DNA from: Dipteronia dyeriana
Taxonomy: Eukaryota; Streptophyta; Magnoliopsida; Sapindales; Sapindaceae
Length of the DNA: 64,000 nt
Direction of reading: 5' to 3'
Assembly (NCBI GenBank): GCA_032871835.1
Contig: CM065297.1
Location: forward strand, 91,533,052 to 91,597,051
Made by a program: the position numbers and the translations under genes. Under the pieces are notes generated by a model. The model did not search any database, had not been told where the DNA came from, and was given only the letters and a program-made list of their open reading frames with translations. How positions within the stretch are numbered: position 1 is the first letter of the stretch; each line of letters opens with the position of its first letter. Positions 45,930 through 57,999 of this stretch are shown piece by piece.

Positions 45930-46330
45930 AAAAAAATGTTGCTTTTTTTGTATCACATAATTTAATTGATGGATAAATTAATTTCTGTGGCAAACAATTA
46001 AATGGATTCGATTTTGAAACCATATCTATGCTCGAGTCATTTGACGTTAGATTTGTCGATAAAGATAGAATAAAAGTTTTGCATATTTCCTCTAATGTTT
46101 TTTTTTTTAATTTTCCTTATTAATTAATGTATTAAATAATTGCAAATTTTATATTATTATTATAATAATAAAATCAATCATTCATGGTAATTTAGACATT
46201 TCATATTTCAAAGTAAATCAAATGTCAAGTTAGTGGTTAGTCATAGAAATCAGGGTAGGTTTGTGCAATTTTAATAAAGTTGCCGATGCCTATAATATTG
46301 ACTAAACTCGTACAAGTTTGTATAATTTTT

Positions 46331-46739
46331 TCTTTTCTTTAATGGTTTAACCATTAAAGTTAACAGATATCGAGATATCAGTAGGGTAATCATGTCAATT
46401 TCCTTAACAAATGGAAAGAAAATAAATTTGATTCACAATTATTATCTCCATCATCATCCTCAATTGAAAAAAAAAAAGGGTTCAAAAAATAAATAACACT
46501 ATTTCGGGTGGCTGTTATGTAAATATCATCACATTAATAATTCATATTTAAAATACACCAATTAAGGTGATCAGACCAAAATACTACGAAAAAAGTGAGT
46601 TGTTGTCGTTTTCAAAGTGGGAGAGAGAACAAGTAGAGTGAGTTTAAATCAACGGAAAATGAATAGACGGTAAAGTAATCGGAAGTTGGAGAGGAGTGAA
46701 ATTTCGATATTTCACCAGAAAAATTACAATCGATAGAGG
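46331..46739 (+). other. Intergenic sequence and probable leader start of the next transposon gene
   Basis: AT-rich to about 46560. Then comes a purine-rich leader-like stretch ending in a donor-like GAG|GTAAGT near 46740. With the acceptor-like ATGTAG|ATG at 47470 it would define a leader intron in front of the DUF1985 frame. This is an inference from splice-site appearance. Confidence 0.4.
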
Positions 46740-46939
46740 TAAGTTGAGCTAGATTTTGTTATCGTTTTGGTTTTTGCTAAGTTGTTGTGCATGTTTGATC
46801 AATTGTGTGTTGATTGAAAATGTAGATTATGTTTGATTTGTTGATCTGAGAATGGTTATGGGTTAGATTAGGGTTTGAAATTAGGTTGAATTTTTGTTGA
46901 AGAATATGAAGTTTTGGGTTTTCGAGACTTTTTGAAACA

Positions 46940-47400
46940 TTGCCGATTTTTTTTTAACATAATCCGAGCTTTTTTTAACTACCTCTGAGCATTTTGTTTA
47001 GTAATGGTATGTTTGTTTAACTTTGAATCTCCGAACTTTTTGAAACTTGTCCAAGCCTTTTTGAACTAAATACGAGCTTTTTTTGAAGCATGTCCGAACT
47101 TTTTGCTAAGGAAAATGAGGTTTGTTTAACTTTGAATCACTGAGCTTTGTTTAAACATGCCTGAGCTTTTTTGAACCAAATCCGAACTTTTTTTAAACAC
47201 GTCCTAGCTTTTAATTTTGAAAAATTAGGTTGGTTAAACTTTGTAGTATCCGAGCTTTATTGTGAAACTTCCGAGCTTTTTTTTTCAAAGATCCGAGCTT
47301 TTTTCAAAGCTCTGAAAATTTGTATAAAAGCTCCGAGAATTTGTACAAAATCTGAGTTTTTTTTTTAAAGCTCCAAGCTTTTCAATACTATGTCTGAGAC
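46940..47400 (+). repeat. Diverged tandem array of CCGAGCTTTTTT-type motifs
   Basis: About 15-18 copies of a motif close to TCCGAGCTTTTTT recur every 20-45 bases (for example GTCCGAACTTTTTG, GCCTGAGCTTTTTTGA, ATCCGAGCTTTTTTCA). Spacers often read GAAACTTG or TTTAACTTTGAATC. The array falls inside the predicted leader intron upstream of the ATG at 47471. Confidence 0.75.
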
Positions 47401-47470
47401 TATTTTTTTTTTTTTTTACTTTCAGAGCCTTTTACAGTATACTTATGTATTGTTTCTATGAAAATGTAGA

Positions 47471-50244
47471 TGAGGAATCGGTTAAAAGATTTGCTTAGAA
47501 CTCCAGAGGAAGAATGGTACTAGGACAAACTTACTCGCCACGACCATTTTGATGTCTTTGGACAGTTAGACGACGTACTGAACCGGGTCCTTGAAAATTT
47601 TACTGTGAAAGACTGGCGTCGGTTCATGGAGTCGTGTTTCGGGCATTTCATGATGATGCATCGTTATATGAAGTTTTCGGGGGGCATTATTCATTGACTG
47701 CTTATGCTGGAGCTGCATCATGATGGTCCGACAAATGAGATGCGCTTCATGTTAGAGCGTCATTCGGTGAGGTTCTCGAAGGTAGAATTTTGCTTGATCA
47801 CCGGATTACAGTTCTGAATCATACCGAACAAGATGATGTATACTACCGTAGAGAATGGTAGACAACAACGGTACTTTTCGGTATAGATAAGGTCGACTTC
47901 GAACAGCTGAGAGTTGTTCTGCACCTCGATATTTTTCACCAGCCATACGATGTTGTGAAGCTCTGCCTCCTCTATATGTTGAACTGGATACTTATGAGGT
48001 TGGACGAGAGAGAGAAGATTCCAGTATGGCAGTTTCGGCTGGTCGAGGACCTCGATGCGTTCCCATGGGGTGCCCACGTGTACAGGCACTCCATTTATGG
48101 ATTCAAGCATGCACTTGACTGGTGACGTAAGCGGTTTAAGAGACGCCATCGAGCAAAAGGCACTGACGTTCACACGGTGGAGACGTACAACATTTACGGT
48201 CTATCTCTCGCCTTGTTTGGAAGAAATCTGAATTACAACATTTCGATTATTTATCGTGTATTAAATTTTATGGATTATTATCGTACTTATCTTTTATACA
48301 GATATTTTCTTTTTAGGTCATTCTCGAGCTTAGCATCCAGTTTGGGACCCGGAGGGTTACCGACCTGTCTCCTTGTATTCTGAAGTGGGAGTTGAACAAA
48401 CAACCGATAGGGGATAAGTTGGCCAAGATTTTCACAGCGATGGTAAGTATTTTATTTGTTAATGTTTATAGTTGTTACTATGTATACAATTACGATGGTC
48501 TAGCTACTGTTTCAAATGTTTACGAGGATGGAACTGGTGACCACAACAGCTGAAAGAGGTCAACTGTACTTCGTGGGCATAGATGAGGGGGGATTCTGTA
48601 TACGACTACCGATACAGTTGATGTTGCGATACTGTATTCGGATTCCGTAGGCCATACGAGTGTCGTACCCAGTGATACAGAGGGTTCGGAGCCGGAGTTT
48701 GGGAGTCCCTAGAGGCACAGGGGGATGCGGAAGGTTCAAAGTCAGAGTTAGGTGGTGAGAGTCGGCAGAGGCACAAACGGGTTATTTAGAATGCTCGGAT
48801 ATACTATTGGAGATTATTCACGAGGAGACGTTGGAAGGGATCGCGAGGTACATAAATTTTATTGTTATGCATGGTTGTATTTGTAATACATGTATGGGTA
48901 TGAATACTGACAATTTCAATCTTCTTTCAGGACCATTTGGACCGTAGAATACAAGATGTGGAGGATTTTGTCGCTGCTTTAAGGGAGGATCTCTGGAAGA
49001 ATAATGAGGAATGAGATAGGCAGCATAAGAAGGTGATGGAATTTCTCTAGAAACGGTGGGGTTCGACATCACAGTTAGACAAGGATGGTCCATCGTCCCA
49101 TGATCGAGACTCCAGACCCAGAGACAGAGATGGTCGTAGTCATGATGAGGGGACAAACCTTCCCACAGAACACAGAGACAGTGACGGGGGGCATAGGCAT
49201 GACGAAGGGACAGACCCTTTCACCGGACCTCTGACGTAGGGTGCCGGGCTAGAGTTACAAGACGAGAGCATGAGACACCTACTAAGGGTTTACTAGAGTT
49301 TCACCTGCTTATGGAAGTTCAGGAGACATCGTTCGGTCCACGGGAATATAGTCATTCCTCTACTTAGGTACATCCGATTGCACCGCTCTCCGTAATTTGA
49401 TCATATGGCACCCCTTCTCTCATGGATAACTTCGGTCTATTCCGTCACACCTCTCCCCTCTCTCTCTCAAGGACACCTCCCGTCGATCTCGTCGCACCGC
49501 TCTCTCTAGGGACACTTCCGATCCATCCCATTGCACCCCTCCACATGACCCTATCGAATATAGATCCTCCTCACAACACACCCTAGTGGTCCACAATCAA
49601 CATAGGTCGTGGCCTCGCAAGTGAGGGTGGCAGTTTTTGAGTCTATACACTAACCTATGATGGCAGAAGAGGCCAAGGACAACGGGCCAGGTATCAGATC
49701 ATGCATTTACCCTCAATACTTTGGTAAACCCTGACTAGCTTGCGGCTTACAAAGCATACAAGAGGAACTACAAAGGAATTATAAGTATAACACTTTCTAT
49801 CATATTGACACACCTCTATAAAATTATATGGTTTTCTAACTTTCTGAACAAAATATACAGACGTGATGTACATCTACTGAAGCCAGTACTTGTTACTTGG
49901 TTCCAGCGCTTGCAACAGAACTTGATGGAGTTGTTTGACACGGTATGTTCTTGACTTGAAATGACTTTGACGTTTTGTACGGTACCATTGTAACATATAC
50001 TGTTTATATTGTCAGCATATGGACGAGTACCTGCACATTATACGGAAGCGTCAATGAGCATACCCCACCTTGTACAGTCAGAGGATCAACGTACTAGGTT
50101 ATCAGTTCTTTATAAGTGTTCATAATGTACTGGTTTCGTATATATATTTTTATGTTTATTCGTGTTACTAACTTTTCTGTAAATTATTTTTGTACAACCA
50201 TTGTTAGAGTATGAGTGAGGTAAAATCATGCCTCGTGATGATCA
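47471..50244 (+). pseudogene. DUF1985/Ulp1-type plant transposon protein, decayed and cut by a copia element
   Basis: From the ATG after a plausible acceptor, the frame reads DWRRFMESCFGHFMMMHRYM, LHHDGPTNEMRF and VRFSKVEFCLITGL, the pattern of the DUF1985 domain. After a frameshift near 47880 it continues with VKLCLLYMLNWILM and WQFRLVEDLDAFPWGAHVY, and later LKWELNKQPIGDKLAKIFT. Near 50018-50090, HMDEYLHIIRKRQ resembles the segment leading into a C48 (Ulp1) protease. The copia LTR begins at 50245 and the catalytic part is not seen. Many stops are present. Such proteins occur in Mutator-related plant transposons. Confidence 0.72.
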
Positions 50245-52437
50245 TGTTGGAACCCCGTTCACCGGCCACGCAGCGTAACTAGATTTTAATTTTTTTTATA
50301 CATATCATATCTGTATCTGGGACCAGTAAACTTTTGATCATAATTATTTTTCGGAACCAATACATACAATATGTAAACACAGGAAATTGTAATCAATATA
50401 ATCAGAAGAAGATATACTTACCAACGTTTGGAGGCTCATTCACTTTTCGATATGCCCCTGTCTGAACCAATCTTACCAACGTTTGGAAGCTCCTTCAGTC
50501 TACGATGTGCTCCTGTCTGAACCACTCGATCTTCCCCGCTATCTCTCGGAATTGGTAACTGCGTGTTGGCGTATCACGGTCTCAGGAACTTGAATAGAGG
50601 ATGTAGAGAGAATTGAAGAAACTCTTTCTTCTATATGTTTCAAAAACACACATAAAACATGAAACAACATATATATATATATATATATATTTCTTCTATG
50701 TGTTTCAAAAACACACATAAAATATGAAACAACATATATATATATATATATATTGCTGCTCTTGGTTTTTCACAAATATTGATAATTGATGCTCTCGCTT
50801 TTTGCACACAAAAATTATAACTGCTGCTCTCAAAATATATATATATCTATCTCTGCGCACTACTTCACACAATGTATATATATTTCTCACTGTTGCTCAC
50901 GCTATATATCTCTACGCATGTAAAAAAATAAAAAAAATCTGCCCCTTGCTTGTTTATAAATATACAATTGTATTAACTATTTATATTCTATACAAATTCT
51001 TCTTTTAAGTATTGTTTCATATACACATTAATTTGTATTCAATGCAATCTCTTGTGTTATTAATTGATATATTTATTTTAATTATCATTTTTAAATATAT
51101 CTAATATATTAAAAGTGATAATAAGTATTTTAAATTTAAACTTAAATTTAAATACTTAAATAAATGATTTAATAAAATAAAATAATCATATTATTTTATC
51201 TTCACCTAAATCTATATATCAACTAACACCCTCCAAATAATAGTTAATTAATAATTCATAATTATCAATATAATTAAACAATCTAATTATTTAATTAATT
51301 TAACTATTAACATTAATTAATTAAATAATCTCATTATTGAATTAATTCCCGAATATATACTTGTCACTTTCGTAATACAATTAATTGGACAATCCAATTA
51401 ATTAACAGTGACCCTTGTTACCTAAATCGATCGGGCTAGTAAGGGGACCTAATGTACCCACAGTATTTTGAGTTCCAATAATCCTCGGAATCAATAATTA
51501 AACTCTTTAATTAATATTCATTGATTATTAACTCCGGTGTTATTCCACTAAAAACCCGAAGCTGTACTCTCTCAACTGTAGACGCTTTTACGTAGACCAA
51601 TACAACTCAGTGTCCATCGATATAGCTATTACATATGATGTGATCCTCCACAGTAGTTCATAATTAGAGTTGAGTCATAATGTCCGTTATACCCCTCTAA
51701 TCGAATATATCCTTTAAGTACCATTGATTCTCTAATGGATAATAAATCCTATTTCCTTACGGAATTTAGGAGAGCGCTCATATTGTCCAAGCCCCGAATC
51801 AACCCTTAAAAGAACTACCATCTACTTCTCATAAGAAGAAGTGGATTCCACAATTGTGTACAAACCTTCTCAGCCACAAGCCAAACCGCAATCCCAACAA
51901 AAGAAGCATATTGATCGGAAACAGCATCCGACCTCACCCATGGTATATCAAAGACCAAGATCTAACCTGAAGGAGTCGATAAGACACTCAGGAGTAAGAT
52001 CACCCACATATAGCCATCATTAATTGATACATATGAATATCATCGGTAAACGGATCTTGGTGAGAGATTCATATAGATCATGACCCAGTCCTATATGATC
52101 ACATCATACAAGCTGCCTCTATTCCCATATCTCATATGAATAATTCAGGATAGAATCATCGTACATTACGGAATTGACCGTAACTATAGATTAACCATAA
52201 ATAAAGTACCCAACTTTATTTGCTATCTATAGACTTTTTAGATTGCACGTATCTTACTGTATCCATCTGTATATGACACTCATATACACAGTTTAAGATT
52301 ACATCCGGCAATCTTGGATGTTATATATATGCAAAAGTTATAAAATAAACATCATAACAAGAATGAATTATACTTTTCCTTTTATTTATTTCATAAATCC
52401 ATTTACAAATTACATTTTTAGGGTATAAACCCCAACA
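50245..52437 (-). repeat. 3' LTR of the minus-strand copia element
   Basis: On the plus strand it starts TGTTGGAACCCCG and ends TAAACCCCAACA (2193 bp, TGTTGG/CCAACA ends). It contains two near-identical ATATAT-bearing segments at 50630-50760. The plus-strand 60-codon ORF at 51841 is found in both LTRs and is considered non-coding. Confidence 0.93.
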
Positions 52438-52450
52438 ATCTCCCACTTGC
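52438..52450 (-). promoter_or_regulatory. Polypurine tract of the minus-strand copia element
   Basis: On the minus strand GCAAGTGGGAGAT directly precedes the LTR start TGTTGG. Confidence 0.8.
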
Positions 52451-52580
52451 ACTAAAGCATGTGAGGCATGTCTCGTAACCCTAGACCATCTAGGTGACCC
52501 AAAAACACTTTAGCCGGTAAGGTCTTCGTAAATGGATCAACATGACTGTCTTGTGAGGCTATCTTGGTGACGATCACATC

Positions 52581-53869
52581 TCATCTCTGCACTATCTCTC
52601 TAATGAGATGATATTTTCTCTCTATATGCTTCCCTCTTTTGTGGATTATTGGTTCTTTAGAATTAGTCACAACACCACTGTTATCACAATAAAGTGTGAT
52701 GGGCCTATTCTGATCTGGAACAACTTCCAGATCTCTCAAGAATTTACGGAGCCAAACAACCTTTTTAGCAGCTTCACAAGCGGCTATATATTCGGCTTCC
52801 ATGGTGGAGTCAGTAATGTAAGATTGCTTGATACTTCTCCATACAACGGCTCCACCACCCAGGGTGAATACTGATCCAGATGTGGATTTTCTAGAATCCC
52901 TGTCTGACTGAAAATCAGAATCCATGTATCCTAACGGGATCAAATCCTGTCTAGAATACACTAGCATATAGTCTCTCGTTCTTCGAAGATACTTGAAAAT
53001 TGTCTTGATAGCAACCCAGTGATCCAATCCTGGGTTGGACTAGTATCTGCTGACTACTCCCACTGCATAGCAGATGTCCGGTCTCGTGCATAACATAGCA
53101 TACATGAGACTACCTACTGCCGATGCATAGGGTACACGTCTCATATCCTCAACTTCATGAGGTGTCTTAGGACACTGTTCCTTAGACCAGTGAACTCTAT
53201 GCCTAGAAGGTAAATTACCTTTCTTGGAGTTTTGCATCGAAAAATCGCACAAGAATCTTATCGATATATGATGCCTGAGACAGTGCTATGAGTTTGTTCT
53301 TACGATCCCTTATAAGTTAGATCCCTATAACATAACTCGCCTATTCCAAAGCTTTCATTTGGAATTAGCTAGCCAGTCAGCCCTTTACATCAGACAACAC
53401 TCCTACATCATTCCTTAATGAGTAGGATATCATCTACGTATAGGACCAAGAAAACTACTTTCTTATCAATGATACGTTTGTAGACAAAAGACTCATCGAC
53501 GTTCTGCTAGAAGCCATATGTTTTGATCACATCATCAAACCGAATGTTACAAGATCTAGATGATTGCTTAAGTCAATAGATGGACCTTTACAACTTGCAA
53601 ACCTTTTGTTCTTGATCTGGAGACACGAATCCCTCTGGTTGCATCATATAGATGCTCTTATCAAGATTGTCATTCAAGAATGCAGTCTTGACGTCCATTT
53701 GCCAAATTTCGTAATCGAAATAGGCAACAATGGATAAGAGAATCCTAATAGACTTAAACATGGCTACTGGCGAGAAGGTCTCTTCATAATCGACCCCCTC
53801 TTTCTAGGTATAACCCTTGGCCACTAGCCTTGCCTAGAAGGTCTCTACCTTCCCGTCTACTCCTTTCTT
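52581..53869 (-). pseudogene. RT and RNase H of the minus-strand copia element
   Basis: Minus-strand reading shows QMDVKTAFLN, YVDDILL (near 53420-53445), YASAVGSLMYAMLCTRPDI, then RNase H motifs MDSDFQSD, DSRKSTSGSVFTLGGG, TMEAEYIAA and YCDNSGVV. The RNase H part is open for 148 codons to 52581, while the RT part has many stops and frame changes. The catalytic YVDD is retained. Confidence 0.9.
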
Positions 53870-55138
53870 TCACTTGTAGATCCACTTACACCTTATGGGT
53901 TTTACCCAATCCGGTAAGTCTACAAGATCCCAGACTGAGTTAGAGTACATGGACTCCATCTCGAGATTCATAGCTTTAAGCCATTCCTCTTTATCAGGAT
54001 CTTCTATTGCATTCTTAAATGTCAATGGATCATCAACACTATCAGAAGAGACAACACCTTGTCCCTCACATATACCTAAATAGCGTTCAGGTTGTCTCAC
54101 ATCCCTCTCACTACACCTAAATGGTAGTGTATTCTGATCAGGAACTATCTGACTCTCAGATGTGTATGGATCAACAACTCGTGTTGATGAAGCACTAGTC
54201 TCACCAGGCTCCAACTTATTCAATACAATCTTAGAACGAGGTTTATGGTCACTAATATAACTGTCCTCAAGAAACGTTACATTTATCGATACAAATACTT
54301 CGTTATCTTCGAGATTATAGAAGTGTCCACCTCTGGTCTCCTTGGAGTATCCTACAAACAGGCAGACCACAGACTTGGAGTCTAGCTTTCCAGTTCTGTT
54401 CTTCAGCACGTGTACTGGACACCCTCATATGCGAAAATGTCACAAACTAGCTTTACGACCATTCCACAACTCTAGAGGAGTCTTAGGAATATATTTGGAT
54501 GGAACCACATTCAAAATGTATGCCGCTATTTGTAACACATATCTCTAGAAGGAATTTGGTAATGATGAGAAACTAATCTTAGATCTCACCATTTCCATTA
54601 GGGTTCTATTTCTCTTCTCCGCTACACCATTTTGCTGAGGTGTACCGGGAGTTGTGAGTTAGGAAACTATCCCATGCTCGACCATAAAGTCTTCAAACTC
54701 TTAGTCAAGGTACTCACCTCCACGATCCGATCGCAGTGACTTGATAGTCCTACCTAATTGATTCTCAACTTCAGCTCGAAATTCTTTGAACATTTCAAAT
54801 ATTTTCGACTTTCAGTTCATTAGGTAGACATATCCGTATCTTGAGTAGTCATCTATAAAGGTGACATAATACTCATATATACCGCTAGCTTTAACATTCA
54901 TCGGTTCGTAGACATTTGTATGTATAAACTCTAGCGGTTCTTTATCTCTAAGCCCTTTTCCAGTAAAAGGTCTCTTAGTCATCTTACCTTCCAGACAATA
55001 TTCGCAGATAGGTAAGGTGTCAACCTTTAACTCACTTAAATGTCCGCTTTTACTAGTCTAACTATCCGGTCAAGGTTGATATGACCAAGCCTTAGATACC
55101 AGAGATACGTGTCATTATCTGAAGAAATAGTATGTCGT
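53870..55138 (-). pseudogene. Integrase of the minus-strand copia element
   Basis: The core is readable across stops. The first catalytic region reads LEFIHTNVYEP where Asp is expected instead of Asn. The second, LRSDRGGEYLD, and third, PQQNGVAEKRNRT, are preserved. The C-terminal part (KSVVCLFVGYSKETRGG) is open for 179 codons from 54409. Both the Asn substitution and the stops predict no activity. Confidence 0.88.
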
Positions 55139-55559
55139 TTAGTTTTTAAACGTTTTGGTGTTGAGCAGAGTAGTATGTATTAACGGTCTTAACACATACA
55201 AATTGTTTTCATTAATTCCTGAACAAATATTCAGACCATTCTTTCCAATAATAACAGACTTATTATTAAAAGAAACAAAATATTTTTTTTCTAACAACTT
55301 AGAAACAGAAATCAAATTCCGTGTAAATCCAGAAATATAAAATACATTGTCCAACAATATATAATTCTTACAAAAACGTAATCTAATTACGCCCACTGCT
55401 CCTGCCGACACGACATCCCCTGACCCCACACGTATTTAGAAGGCTTGCTCCACTAGCTGTGTCCAATAATCATTCCATTGTAAAGAAGAACAAATATGGT
55501 TAGTGGCCCCCGAATCAACTATCCAGCGTGAAGAATCATCTTCCACTAAACACGACTCA
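55139..55559 (-). pseudogene. Protease of the minus-strand copia element
   Basis: The frame reads RWIVDSGATNHIC, containing the DSG active site, then, after a TAA at 55436-55438, VGSGDVVSAGAVGVI and LDNVFYISGFTRNLISVSKL, the typical copia retropepsin C-terminus. It is in frame with gag, so the original was a gag-protease fusion. Confidence 0.9.
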
Positions 55560-56308
55560 AGAACAAGTAAATCATATTTACTTTTCTTGGATTTCTTCTT
55601 GCTTTGGGCTTTCTTGGGTTTGGGCTTACCCTTCGTTTTCCCAGTAGACCTATTTTTCTTCTTATTATTAGAGTAAGAAGATGGTTCGTTTGCCTCACCG
55701 GTCTTACCCTTGTTGTCCTTAGTCAAGGATTCAAAGGTAGTGAGCTCATTGAGCAACTGTGTGAGATTGAACCTTAACTTGTTCATCCCGTAGTTGCTCT
55801 TAAACTGATCGAAACTCTTCGAAAGAGTCGTCAGTATGAAGTTCACTTGACTGGGTTTGTCAATGGCCCCGCCATTAACTTCTGCCGTGTTGAAGTAGGA
55901 CATCATGCTCAGGACATGTTCCCGAACTGACGTACCTTCCTTCATTCGAACGAGCATAGCGGAACGAATGGCTTCATGTCACTTTTGCACGGAGGGCTGT
56001 CTGAACACAGCTTGCAATGAATCCATAATTTCAAATGCTGAAGTCATTGCTTCATGCTTTGTGACAAGCATGTATGTCATAGAAGCCAACAGATATGTTC
56101 GGGCCTTCTCATCAGATGAGACCCATCGCTCGTATGTCTCACGAACTGTTTGTGTGGCATTGGCAACTGGCGTTGGAGGACATTCTTTCGTAAGCACAAA
56201 CTTGAGGTCTTTGGTGACCAATATTGCATTAATGTTAAGTTTCCACTTAGTGTAGTTATCACCAGTAAATTTGTCGTTTGCGAGAATTTGAAGTAATGCA
56301 AAAGACAT
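55560..56308 (-). pseudogene. Gag of the minus-strand copia element, zinc knuckle missing
   Basis: The start is placed at MSFALLQIL (56308). The copia gag fold is recognisable (DNYTKWKLNINAILVTKDLK, YFNTAEVNGG, LLNELTTFE), with a TGA at 55979-55981. The C-terminal tail is a Lys-rich tract (KGKPKPKKAQSKKKSKKSK) that passes directly into KYDLLVLESCLVE. The CCHC knuckle normally found between these blocks is absent, which looks like a deletion. Confidence 0.88.
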
Positions 56309-57984
56309 TATTGCTGAAATAAATAAAACATTCATTCAGTCATTTGCTTAAAAACAAGTGCGAGTGCTTTGACATAAATTTAAACATGATGCATGAACAT
56401 GTTTAATGAACTAGAACTACCCTAAAACTAGTTGTTATACCACGACAAACCAACATACCACAAAGAAGTACCGTCTTAGGGTCGGTCAAGTCTTTGCATG
56501 TTGGACCAAGACATTCTCACTCAAATGATATTCTAGAATAACTCTTATTCCATATCATTCAATCATTGTTCATTTAGTCAAGTTTTTAATTAACAAACTT
56601 AATCAAAACCTTCGTGAGAGTAACCCACCATTTCAGATCTCACGAGCTTAACTCGAGAATTGCCGCCTTAGGGTCGGTCAATCCCGAAATACCCTCAGAA
56701 ATCCTATCCATTAGGAAGTCAACCTTGGCATTGACCTTTGTGAAAACCCTCCTTAGGGAGGACAAAAGCAAAGCCGTCACGAGGCCCCACTCGAATCTCA
56801 CGGTATTGAACTAATGATGAAGACCGCGGGATATTTATGTCATATATCCTTCTCCCACTCACTATTTTAAAATTAGGGTTTTCTATTAACCATTAATGCA
56901 CTTAGATTCTACAGGATTAAACGACTAATTTTAATCAAGTTATCTAGCGCATTAACTAATTTGAAACAAATTCTTATTAACTAATAAATTATTAATGATT
57001 TTTAACAATTAAAAATCTAATCTATTAGTGAATAATCTAAGCTTTTGTAAACTATTTACTAAGGTCGGATTATTATGTTAGTGTTTACCAAATTTTAACA
57101 ATTAACACTCTAACACTTTATTCGGTTCATTTATTATTAGGTAATTAATCATATTAATCCTAATTACAATAAATGACCCTATTAATCTAACTTATTAAAC
57201 TCTTTAATAACTAGATTAATATTAATGAGAATTACCAAGTTTTCTAACCATTAAAAACTAATCTCATTATTCATAGCCAATTATGTATATTGCTCATTTT
57301 AATCACATTAAAAAAAATACATAAAATATTAGGCTATGATTCATGTATGACATATCAAATATATTTGTGTAGGCACATATAATCTAAATGACATACGTAT
57401 GCATGGCAATACTTTTATCATCATATAATATAAAGCATATATGAATTGACCGAGTACTGTGGATTATTTAACCTAAAAAATTGGAATCTAAATTTACAAA
57501 AAAAATCCCAAGGCATTCCTTGGTCTTCTTGTTATTTCCGAGTCTTCCAGTCTCTTCAGATCACTTCGATTCATCTCATGAATTTGAAACGGGAAATCTG
57601 CACGGAACGCAATAGGCAACACTTGCCAACGGAACCGTACGTGAACAGTGCCGATGAACAGTACCCCCCGTGAACAGTACGGATGAAGAGTACCTGTGAA
57701 CAGTGTCGGTGACCAGTACCGCCGTCGCGCGCGTTTCCTGTTCTTCGTTTACAAGTTACAATTTTTATTTATTTACAATACAATAATAGTAAAATAAAAA
57801 TATAATTAAAAAAAATTATATAACCCATAAACCCTAAATCCACAGTACCATAAAAAATTACGATCAACCATGTTTAAATTAAATAATTTAATTATAAACA
57901 TTCATACAATCATAAAGATGGTGCCTACACAATTCATACATACAGGAGCATCGAAAACAATTTCCTGTTCCGAAAAATAAAATT
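56309..57984 (-). other. Long 5' leader of the minus-strand copia element
   Basis: About 1.7 kb between primer site and gag, AT-rich and non-coding. Two segments with CCTTAGGGTCGGTCAA-type wording recur near 56470 and 56665 as diverged repeats. Near 57620-57720, GTGAACAGT-type units recur five or six times. Confidence 0.55.
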
Positions 57985-57997
57985 GGCTCTGATACCA
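57985..57997 (-). promoter_or_regulatory. Primer binding site (initiator Met-tRNA) of the minus-strand copia element
   Basis: The minus strand reads TGGTATCAGAGCC, 2 bases from the LTR end at 58000. Confidence 0.95.
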
Positions 57998-57999
57998 AT

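Larger units (their letters stand above)
42985..46330. mobile_element. Possible long-TIR MULE-like element, with nested insertions
   Basis: The left arm, 42995-43042 continued at 44634-44710, matches the reverse complement of about 46210-46330 over more than 100 bp at moderate identity. Shared words include ACAAAC followed by GAGTTT, then GCAACTTT-like, AAAATTRCACAAACCT and CTAACTA-like motifs. Long inverted repeats suggest a Mutator-like origin. Inside are a hAT element (43043-44625, splitting the left arm), a MITE (44942-45353) and a small ORF (45699). I could not define a 9-bp target duplication, so the boundaries are approximate. Confidence 0.5.

Noticed and set aside
51841..52023. 60-codon ORF present in both minus-strand copia LTRs (also 59518-59700)
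   Set aside because: It is antisense to the element, inside LTR sequence, and conserved only because the LTRs are copies of each other.
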